From Zoogloeaceae bacterium (lineage in GTDB: Bacteria > Pseudomonadota > Gammaproteobacteria > Burkholderiales > Rhodocyclaceae), in contig JAIRZG010000052.1 in assembly GCA_031267345.1 (NCBI GenBank), positions 1 through 11,967 of the forward strand: 11,967 nucleotides of DNA. Reading direction: 5' to 3'. The notes under the pieces are model-generated. The model saw only the letters and a list, made by a program, of their open reading frames with translations, did not search any database and was not told where the DNA came from. This document shows, piece by piece, positions 6,666-11,967 of this stretch. The position numbers and the translations under genes are program-made. Positions within the stretch are counted from its first letter, which is position 1. Each line of letters begins with the position of its first letter.

Positions 6666-7847
6666 CTACAGGCGTTCGTAGATGGTGGTGATGCCTTGAC
6701 CGCCGCCGATGCACATGGTGGCCAGGCCGTAGCGCCCCTTGACGCGTTGCAGTTCGTGCAGGAGCTTGGTGATAATCACGCTGCCTGTGGCGCTGACTGG
6801 GTGTCCCAAAGCGATGGCGCCGCCGTTGGGGTTGGTCTTGGCGGGGTCGAGATCCAGACCGCGGGCGACCGTCAGGGATTGCGCGGCAAAGGCTTCGTGG
6901 GCTTCGATCACGTCGATCTGATCCAGCGTCAGGCCGGCTTTTTTCAGCGCCAGCCGGGTGGACGGAATCGGGCCTTCGCCCATCACGTCGTTGGGCACAC
7001 CGGCAATGCCGTAGGCCACCAGACGCGCCAGCGGCTTGTGTCCGGCAGCGGCGGCCTTGGCGGCGTCCGCCAGCACCAGGAAGGCGGCGGCGTCGTTGAC
7101 GCCGGAGGCGTTGCCCGCCGTCACCGTGCCATCCTTCTTGAAAGCGGGACGCATCTTCGCCAGCGTTTCCAGCGTGGTGTCGGGCTTCAGGTGTTCATCG
7201 GTATCGAACACGATCTCGCCCTTCCTGCTTTTCAGCGTGATGGGGACGATCTGACCTTTAAAATACCCGGCGGCGCGAGCGGCGGCGGCGCGCTTTTGCG
7301 ATTCCAGCGCAAAGGCGTCCTGATCTTCGCGGGTAATGCCCCACTTGGTCGCCAGATTTTCGGCGGTGATGCCCATGTGACCGACGCCAAAGGGATCGGT
7401 AATCACCGAGACCATCGCGTCAATGGCGGTGGTATCCCCCATGCGCGCGCCGGAACGCAGCGCGGGCAGCAGGTAAGCGCCGCGCGACATGACTTCCACA
7501 CCGCCCGCCAATGCGTAATCCGCGTCGTCGAGCATAATCGCCTGGGCGCAGGAAATGACGGCCTGCATGGCGGAACCGCACAGACGATTGACCGCGAAGA
7601 CGACGGAATCCATGGACAGGCCGCCCTGAATGGTCGCCACGCGCGAAACATAGGGGTAGCGGCTTTCCGTGGGAATAATGTTGCCCACGGCGGCAAAGCT
7701 GATTTGTTTGGGGTCGACGCCGGAGCGTGCGATGGTTTCCTTGATGACCAGTCCGCCCAGTTCGGCGGGTTCCAGATCCTTCAGCGAACCGTTGAACGCG
7801 CCAACGGCGGAACGGGCGGCGCTGAGCACAACAATATCTTTAAGCAT
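6666..7847 (-). CDS. Acetyl-CoA C-acyltransferase (BktB-like thiolase)
   Basis: A 393-residue complete thiolase. It catalyses reversible Claisen condensation of acyl-CoA with acetyl-CoA, feeding polyhydroxyalkanoate, ketogenic or beta-oxidation routes in the cytoplasm. The nucleophile C90 is in NRLCGSAMQAV, and the base pair H349 (GGAIALGHP) and C379 (MCIGGGQG) are present. SLKDLEPAELG, RMGD and FDTDEH resemble BktB of Cupriavidus as I recall it, favouring a broad-range beta-ketothiolase. Two deviations are seen: HEAF (H317) instead of the commoner NEAF, and GHPVSATGS instead of GHPIGATGA. The ATG has GAGGAGT 6 nt upstream, within the 15-bp gap after the CobD/CbiB-like gene, so the two are very probably cotranscribed. 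No other fatty-acid or PHA gene is adjacent, so the pathway cannot be fixed from context. Confidence 0.95.
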   Translation of the reverse strand: MLKDIVVLSAARSAVGAFNGSLKDLEPAELGGLVIKETIARSGVDPKQISFAAVGNIIPTESRYPYVSRVATIQGGLSMDSVVFAVNRLCGSAMQAVISCAQAIMLDDADYALAGGVEVMSRGAYLLPALRSGARMGDTTAIDAMVSVITDPFGVGHMGITAENLATKWGITREDQDAFALESQKRAAAARAAGYFKGQIVPITLKSRKGEIVFDTDEHLKPDTTLETLAKMRPAFKKDGTVTAGNASGVNDAAAFLVLADAAKAAAAGHKPLARLVAYGIAGVPNDVMGEGPIPSTRLALKKAGLTLDQIDVIEAHEAFAAQSLTVARGLDLDPAKTNPNGGAIALGHPVSATGSVIITKLLHELQRVKGRYGLATMCIGGGQGITTIYERL

Positions 7848-7862
7848 TGAACAACTCCTCTT

Positions 7863-8804
7863 TCAAGATGGATAGGCCGCCAGTCTGGCAAGCCCAAGCA
7901 ACAACAACAACAACAACCACAGAACAATGGCGCGCCAGACCAGACCTACAGCGCTCTGCATGAATTCCACATCCGCCGCTTCACCGGTACCCGAATCACC
8001 ATTGTTGCTGTCTTTACGGCTCGCATCGCCCGGCCAGATCGCGGTTTCCGGAACACCCAGGCCAAGACGCACCCCCAAAGCACCCGCGCCACTGGCGATG
8101 ACAATGCCGAGGCCGGGATCATACCAGCGCGTCGCATACCTGCGCCAGCAATAAAGCGCATCCACAAAATTGCCCATGCCCGCAAAAACCACGGCGGTCA
8201 CGCGCGCGGGCAGCCAGTCCAGCACCCAGAAAAGCTGGCGGGCAAAACGTCCGAATTCTCCGCGCGCGCACCAGTTTTCACACAACAAATGCGACAACCG
8301 ATACAAAACCGCCCCCAACGGTCCCGGCAACAACACAAACCACAACAGCACGGCAAAGACATGCCGATGCGCCGAGGTCAGCGCCGTCTCGATCGCCATC
8401 CGCGCCAGTTCGCCTGTGTCGTCGGCAGTAACGCTCTCGCTCCGCCATTCCGCCAAAAGCGCGCGCGCGCGCGCCACATCGCCCAGACGCAACGCCAGTT
8501 GAATATCCGTATAAAAATGGCTGAACTGGCGAAATCCCAAGGTCAGATAAAGCGCCAGCACATTGAGCAAAAACGCCAGCAACACACTGGCGCGATAAAA
8601 CAGGGCATAGACCACGCCCAACGACAGCACTGGCGCAAAAACCGTCAACACCGCGCCCAACACCCCTTGTGGATACTTCCCCGCATCCACACGCCGCGCC
8701 CAGAACGCCATCCACGCCCGCACAGGCCGCGCCACCCAACGCGGATAATTCAGAGGCTGCAATTGCTCCAGCAAAAAGACAACAATGAGCGTGAAAAAAC
8801 TCAT
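7863..8804 (-). CDS. CobD/CbiB-family integral membrane protein
   Basis: A 313-residue polytopic membrane protein that resembles the CobD/CbiB-family proteins annotated in betaproteobacteria. True CbiB joins the aminopropanol arm to cobyric acid in cobalamin synthesis; AmpE is a related membrane protein linked to beta-lactamase control. Hydrophobic segments lie near residues 1-14, 45-90, 145-170, 190-215, 230-250 and 288-310. Recognisable features are the LxFRQFSHFYTDIQLALRLGD region and a conserved middle section (ETALTSAHRHVFAVLLWF). No other cobalamin gene is near, so a role in B12 synthesis is not supported by context. The last helix contains seven Leu in a row, six of them TTG (see the repeat at 7899-7916). 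The ribosome site is weak. The thiolase gene follows after 15 bp. Confidence 0.8.
   Translation of the reverse strand: MSFFTLIVVFLLEQLQPLNYPRWVARPVRAWMAFWARRVDAGKYPQGVLGAVLTVFAPVLSLGVVYALFYRASVLLAFLLNVLALYLTLGFRQFSHFYTDIQLALRLGDVARARALLAEWRSESVTADDTGELARMAIETALTSAHRHVFAVLLWFVLLPGPLGAVLYRLSHLLCENWCARGEFGRFARQLFWVLDWLPARVTAVVFAGMGNFVDALYCWRRYATRWYDPGLGIVIASGAGALGVRLGLGVPETAIWPGDASRKDSNNGDSGTGEAADVEFMQSAVGLVWRAIVLWLLLLLLLGLARLAAYPS
7899..7916 (-). repeat. (TTG)6 trinucleotide repeat in the CobD-like gene
   Basis: Six consecutive CAA units on the plus strand are in register with the leftward reading frame and read TTG-TTG-TTG-TTG-TTG-TTG. They encode six of seven adjacent Leu in the last membrane helix. 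Length change would stay in frame. TTG is an unusual Leu codon choice for a gene of this base composition. Confidence 0.85.
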
Positions 8805-8842
8805 CCGGCGACCAACCCGTCAAGGAGGATTGAAAGTTCGCG

Positions 8843-8851
8843 ATCATATCA
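8843..8851 (-). promoter_or_regulatory. Candidate extended -10 promoter of the CobD-like gene
   Basis: On the minus strand TGATATGAT (8851-8843) matches an extended -10 element (TGnTATAAT) at all but one position. It lies about 38 nt upstream of the start codon. The -35 position (GGCTTT at 17-bp spacing) is poor, as is tolerated with extended -10 promoters. Confidence 0.4.
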
Positions 8852-8928
8852 GATCGGAAGACAGTAAAGCCAGCCAAGGCGATTGCATCAACGTGTTCAT
8901 CATAAAAGTATGGGCGGTGCTTGCCTCA

Positions 8929-9044
8929 CTCCCTTCCCTTTCAAGGGGAAGGGACGGGGATGGGGTTCCGTCGAGCAGGTGCGCGGGTGTGCGTACTGGA
9001 TGAAACCCCATCCCCACCCTGGCTCTCCCCTTGAAGGGGAGGGA
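8929..9044. repeat. Large imperfect inverted repeat of the CCCCTTGAAGGGG type
   Basis: The left arm (about 8929-8967) and right arm (about 9004-9044) are inverted copies. The inner 12 bp, GGGGATGGGGTT (8956-8967) and AACCCCATCCCC (9004-9015), match perfectly. The outer parts each hold a small palindrome around TTCAAGGGG or CCCCTTGAAGGGG. The loop is about 36 nt. Purine-rich intergenic repeats of this kind are common in proteobacterial genomes and are often mis-called as small proteins. Confidence 0.75.
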
Positions 9045-9110
9045 ACTCCTCTTCCTACGAGGCGCGCGGGGAGATTCGGGCGGTTCCGTCATCATTAATT
9101 TATGTTTTTG

Positions 9111-9130
9111 GCATTCATGCGATTGCCCTG
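9111..9130 (+). repeat. 20-bp exact direct repeat, copy 2
   Basis: Identical to 4134-4153 (gcattcatgcgattgccctg). This copy is non-coding and lies 4 nt beyond the stop codon of the leftward rhodanese-like gene. Confidence 0.8.
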
Positions 9131-9134
9131 GGGG

Positions 9135-9578
9135 TCATTGCGCGGGGGGCGGGGTAATTCTGGCAATCGCACCGCCTTGTTCCTCGTAATCCAGTGAACC
9201 CGCCGCGCCCACGACGTTGTAGCCTTTGGCGCTCAACTGGTCACCCGCCGCGCCGCCACGCCAGGCGTGGTTGGAAACGATGATGATGGCGCGGTCTTTC
9301 GGGATATAGGCGATATGCTTTTCGAGATCGGCCAACTGGATGCTCAGAAAAGCGGGGAAGCTGCCATTCCTGATCAATTCATCCGGGCGGCGCACATCGA
9401 GAATGACGACCTTGCCGGGGTCGGCAAGGTACTTGTCGACCGCTGCCCGGTCGATTTTCGGCGTCTTGTAAGTCCATTGACGCGGAGCGGTCGGGGTATT
9501 GGGCGCCGCCTGTTGGGCACTGGCGCTTGTTACCGTGAACAAGAAGGTTACGGCAAAAAGGATTTGCAGCAATTTCAT
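9135..9578 (-). CDS. Periplasmic rhodanese-fold protein without catalytic cysteine
   Basis: A 147-residue protein with a signal peptide (residues 1-21, cleavage near SASA-QQ) and one rhodanese domain (about 42-138). The domain signature VVILDVRRPDELIRNG (about 57-72) is clear. The active-site loop, normally beginning with Cys and ending in Arg, reads S102-N-H-A-W-R107, and the protein has no cysteine anywhere. It therefore cannot act as a persulfide-forming sulfurtransferase; a binding or structural role in the periplasm is more likely, but no partner can be named. The ATG has GGAGAA upstream. It ends in a Pro-rich tail (TPPPAQ). It is divergent from the lectin-like gene and probably transcribed alone. 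Confidence 0.88.
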   Translation of the reverse strand: MKLLQILFAVTFLFTVTSASAQQAAPNTPTAPRQWTYKTPKIDRAAVDKYLADPGKVVILDVRRPDELIRNGSFPAFLSIQLADLEKHIAYIPKDRAIIIVSNHAWRGGAAGDQLSAKGYNVVGAAGSLDYEEQGGAIARITPPPAQ

Positions 9579-9921
9579 GAAAAATTCTCCAATATAAAAA
9601 CGACATCCCGCAACGGGATTTCTTGTCCTCTCGCAGCAATAAGCACGCCATGCCGTACAAGCAATGGGTTCAAAGGTTTCTCACACCGGAATTTGCTGCA
9701 CATGCAGCAGATTTGCGTGAGCGATTGCTGCGATGAAACCAGCCTGCGCCTAACACTCGACCTGGCAAAAAATAGTCGACCTGCATTGATCACCGGAAGT
9801 ATCAGGTATTGCGCGGATTTCCCTGTACTGGGTGCAGATGTGGCGTGGATGTTGCTGGAATGCTGCGCTGCGGCAATGCCGCGCCAATTTTCTTTCACTC
9901 ATTTTTACGGGAAACATCCGC
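9579..9921. other. Gene-free divergent region between rhodanese-like and lectin-like genes
   Basis: About 340 bp that should carry both promoters, though none matches consensus well. It holds a 6-bp hairpin ATCCCG-CAA-CGGGAT (9605-9619), a dyad at 9694-9709, and the direct repeat TCGACCTG (9758-9765 and 9777-9784, 19 bp apart). A frame open leftward from the lectin ATG into this region has no ribosome-site support. Confidence 0.6.
9694..9709. promoter_or_regulatory. Operator-like dyad TGCTGCA-CA-TGCAGCA
   Basis: A perfect 7-bp inverted repeat with a 2-bp centre, located between two divergent genes. The form suits binding of a dimeric repressor. It matches no operator I recognise. Confidence 0.3.
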
Positions 9922-10602
9922 ATGAACAAAACCTGCATCGCCGCCTGCATCGGCCTGTCTTTGTCCGCCACATCCACTTTCGCCTGGGCGCAACAACAGA
10001 CGCAAGAACCACCGCCACTCGGTTTTTTCGTTACCAGCGTCGGCCTGGACGGCGCCAGGCTCGGCGGTCTGGCCGGAGCGGACGCGCATTGCGCCGCGCT
10101 CGCCAAGGCAGCTGGCAGCGCCAGGAAGCAATGGCGCGCCTATCTCAGCACCCAGGCAAAAGACGGCAAACCCGCCATCAATGCCCGCGACCGTATCGGC
10201 AAGGGGCCGTGGCATAACGCCAAAGGCGCGCTCGTCGCCCGCGATGTCGGGCATCTGCATGGCGATACCGTGGAACTGGCGCGTCTGGGCAGCAACCTGA
10301 GCCGCAGTACCGCCATCACCGAAAAAGGCGAGAACGTCAAGGGTTCGGGCGACCAGCCCAACCAGCATGACATCATCACGGGGTCACTGCCGGATGGCGC
10401 CGCCTTTGCCGACGCGGCAGACCATACCTGTAGCAACTACACCAGCAACGCGGAAACCGGCTCGGTGCAGGTCGGTCACTTCGACCGCACCGGCGGCGGC
10501 AACACCTCGTGGAATTCCGCTCATGCCAGCCGGGGTTGCAGCGCGGAAAAGCTAAAGAGCAGTGGCGGCGCGGGTCTGTTTTATTGCTTCGCGGCAGATT
10601 GA
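9922..10602 (+). CDS. Secreted lectin-like protein (DUF1554-like fold)
   Basis: A 226-residue exported protein. The signal peptide covers residues 1-23 (ending AWA, then QQ). The mature part starts with FFVTSVGLDGARLGGLAGAD, followed by AHCAALAKAAG and WRAYLST, the pattern of secreted proteins annotated as lectins and related to DUF1554. Four mature cysteines (in DAHC, DHTC, RGCS and FYCF) suggest two disulfides. The end, GGAGLFYCFAAD, is typical, so the protein looks complete. The carbohydrate ligand, if any, is unknown. ATG 9922 was preferred over an upstream in-frame start (9832) because it directly precedes the signal peptide and has GGGAAA upstream. The PepSY gene follows 107 bp later on the same strand; cotranscription is possible but not shown. 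Confidence 0.85.
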   Translation: MNKTCIAACIGLSLSATSTFAWAQQQTQEPPPLGFFVTSVGLDGARLGGLAGADAHCAALAKAAGSARKQWRAYLSTQAKDGKPAINARDRIGKGPWHNAKGALVARDVGHLHGDTVELARLGSNLSRSTAITEKGENVKGSGDQPNQHDIITGSLPDGAAFADAADHTCSNYTSNAETGSVQVGHFDRTGGGNTSWNSAHASRGCSAEKLKSSGGAGLFYCFAAD

Positions 10603-10709
10603 TATCCGTAGGGGGAAGGGTTCACGAACCGCCCTCCATTCCGCTACGCACCCACGCTTCCTTGAATCGTTATGCCCATGTCAAAACCTGCATTCAGGAA
10701 TCCATCGTC

Positions 10710-11967
10710 ATGCTGAATCGCCTGATTTTTCTCATACACCGCTGGACGGGCGTCGTCCTGGCGCTGTTCATGCTGCTCTGGTTTGCTTCCGGGCTGGTTA
10801 TCATGTACTCCAGCAGCATCAACCTGAGCCGCGACCAACAGTTGGCGCACGCCGAACCCTTGCGGCTAGAACAGGGCTGGTTGAGTTTCGGCGAAGCCTG
10901 GAAACGCAGCGCCGGAGAACGCGCCGCCGGACAATCCGACAAGAACGGCAAGACTGGCAGTGACGAAATCGGTATCGTCGAAGCCCGTCTGTCGCGCCAA
11001 GGCGGTCAGCCGCTTTGGCTGGTGGAGGATACGCGAGAACGACGTTACGCAGTCTCCGCCCTTGACGGTCATCTCTGGCGTGCCACACCCGAAGATGCAC
11101 TCAAAATCGCGGCAACCTGGCTCGTCCGCGATGGTCAGGAAAAAACCGCCCGCGATTTGCAATATGTGGGTATCCAGGAAAAAGGATCCTCGATTCTGCG
11201 TGGGCAGGACGCGCTTGCGCCCTTCCATCGCGTTTCCCTGCAAAACGCGCTAGGTGGCGAAGTGATCGTTTCGGCAGTCAACGGCGAGGTCATACAAGTT
11301 TCCAATGCGCTGGAACGGGGCGCCTATTGGGCAGGCAACTGGTTACACCTGTTCCGTTTTTTCGATTCGGCAGGCTGGGGCAGTGTACGTAACGACGTAT
11401 TGTTGTGGATCATCGCCATCAGTCTTGCCGCCTGCATTACAGGTCTGATTGTCGGCTGGTTACGCTGGCGTCCGGGTTGGGGCGGCAAGCCCACCTATAA
11501 GGAAGGCCGTGTGCATCCATACCGCGTCTTCTGGTTCCGCTGGCATTTCTGGGCAGGTCTGATTGGCGGCGTCGTTGCAACCCTCTGGGCATTCAGCGGC
11601 ATCGTCAATGCTCTGCAAGGCAAGCTGTTTTCCCCGGCAGCCCCCACACGAGACGCGATGGTTCGATACTACGGCACGGGCATCCCGGAAAAAATCAGGG
11701 ATTGGCAACCCTCCCTGACGCTTTCCGATGCGCTTCCCGATGCCGATGAAGTCGTTCAACTGGCGTGGCGTCGCCTGGGCGATGACGCCATACTATTAGC
11801 CAGCAAGACGAACGGTGAACGCATTACGATCGATTCCACTGGTTTTTCGGAAACAAAACTGACCGCCGCCATCAAACGCCTGACGAACAGCGATGCCAGC
11901 GTAAAAACACAGGCGGCGCTCATTACGGAGTACGACAGCCATTACTATCTCCGCCACCGTCGCGACG
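10710..11967 (+). CDS. PepSY-associated transmembrane protein (3' end outside window)
   Basis: The first 419 residues of an inner-membrane PepSY/PiuB-type protein (COG3182). Helices lie at about 5-33 (with the family motif HRWTG), 229-251 and 280-302. A PepSY-like periplasmic segment lies between the first two, around 119-200 (AVSALDGHLWRATPEDALKI and EVIVSAVNGEVIQV). Conserved H10, H213 and H279 at the membrane edges could bind haem, as proposed for siderophore-iron reductases of this superfamily. Such genes often accompany TonB-dependent receptors, so an iron-uptake role is plausible but untested here. ATG 10710 has AGGAA upstream with spacing of about 9 nt. The frame is still open at the last base; family members are longer. 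Confidence 0.85.
   Translation, partial: MLNRLIFLIHRWTGVVLALFMLLWFASGLVIMYSSSINLSRDQQLAHAEPLRLEQGWLSFGEAWKRSAGERAAGQSDKNGKTGSDEIGIVEARLSRQGGQPLWLVEDTRERRYAVSALDGHLWRATPEDALKIAATWLVRDGQEKTARDLQYVGIQEKGSSILRGQDALAPFHRVSLQNALGGEVIVSAVNGEVIQVSNALERGAYWAGNWLHLFRFFDSAGWGSVRNDVLLWIIAISLAACITGLIVGWLRWRPGWGGKPTYKEGRVHPYRVFWFRWHFWAGLIGGVVATLWAFSGIVNALQGKLFSPAAPTRDAMVRYYGTGIPEKIRDWQPSLTLSDALPDADEVVQLAWRRLGDDAILLASKTNGERITIDSTGFSETKLTAAIKRLTNSDASVKTQAALITEYDSHYYLRHRRD

Larger units (their letters stand above)
8805..9134. other. Gene-free region with promoter and dispersed-type repeat
   Basis: These 330 bp lie between two leftward genes. They contain a likely promoter for the CobD-like gene, a large imperfect inverted repeat (8929-9044), and one copy of a 20-bp direct repeat beside the rhodanese stop. 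Short frames here translate the repeat and lack gene-like features, so I call no protein. Confidence 0.7.

Noticed and set aside
6696..7850. Long rightward open frame (384 codons) opposite the thiolase
   Set aside because: Antisense to a complete thiolase with all catalytic residues; Gly/His-rich composition and no recognisable domain.
8851..8862. AGATCGGAAGA, resembling the start of a sequencing adapter
   Set aside because: Only 11 bases match and the following bases differ from the adapter; it lies in a plausible promoter region, so chance is the better explanation.
8844..9098. Short open frames on both strands translating the intergenic inverted repeat
   Set aside because: Peptides such as SLPFKGRARVGMG are known spurious translations of this repeat type.
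10610..10645. Weak hairpin after the lectin-like gene (GGTT-CACG-AACC)
   Set aside because: A stem of only 4 bp and no T-tract; not enough to call a terminator.
1..11967. CRISPR array, tRNA, rRNA, insertion sequence or phage gene
   Set aside because: No regularly spaced repeats, cloverleaf with conserved TPsiC-like arm, rRNA sequence, transposase or integrase was found on either strand.

Overview
The window looks like chromosome from a moderately GC-rich proteobacterium, most likely a betaproteobacterium. The evidence is the consecutive rseC, mucD(degQ-type) and small glutaredoxin genes in the order usual for that class, a betaproteobacterial-type CobD/CbiB-family membrane protein, and a BktB-like thiolase. 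I see no tRNA, rRNA, CRISPR array, transposase or phage gene. The species cannot be named from this stretch.

Layout. Position 1-33 is the first 11 codons of an unidentified leftward gene. At 165-278 a short rightward ORF resembles the N-terminus of diacylglycerol kinase and may be a remnant. A leftward secreted beta-propeller protein follows (238-2205). Divergent from it is a broken rightward gene of an XAC2610/FG-GAP-like periplasmic family (2288-3428), which carries both a signal-peptide frameshift and an in-frame TGA. Next comes a leftward unit: rseC (5867-6358), mucD (4410-5870), a DUF836 glutaredoxin (4128-4388) and a cupin of the DMSP-lyase family (3410-4066). A second leftward unit, CobD/CbiB-like membrane protein (7863-8804) then thiolase (6666-7847), ends at a convincing intrinsic terminator (6480-6513). 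A repeat-bearing intergenic region (8805-9134) separates it from a leftward periplasmic rhodanese-fold protein (9135-9578). Two rightward genes close the window: a secreted lectin-like protein (9922-10602) and a PepSY-associated transmembrane protein cut off by the window end (10710-11967).

How genes work together. rseC and mucD are envelope-stress genes, and the glutaredoxin is their frequent companion in this class. Here rpoE-rseA-rseB is not found upstream and lepA is not found downstream, so the cluster is detached from its usual neighbours. Many other products are exported or membrane proteins. No new multi-gene system is evident. The most unusual features are the doubly broken gene, the cupin attached to the mucD unit, a Cys-less rhodanese, an exact 20-bp repeat at the 3' ends of two unrelated genes, and strong intergenic hairpins.
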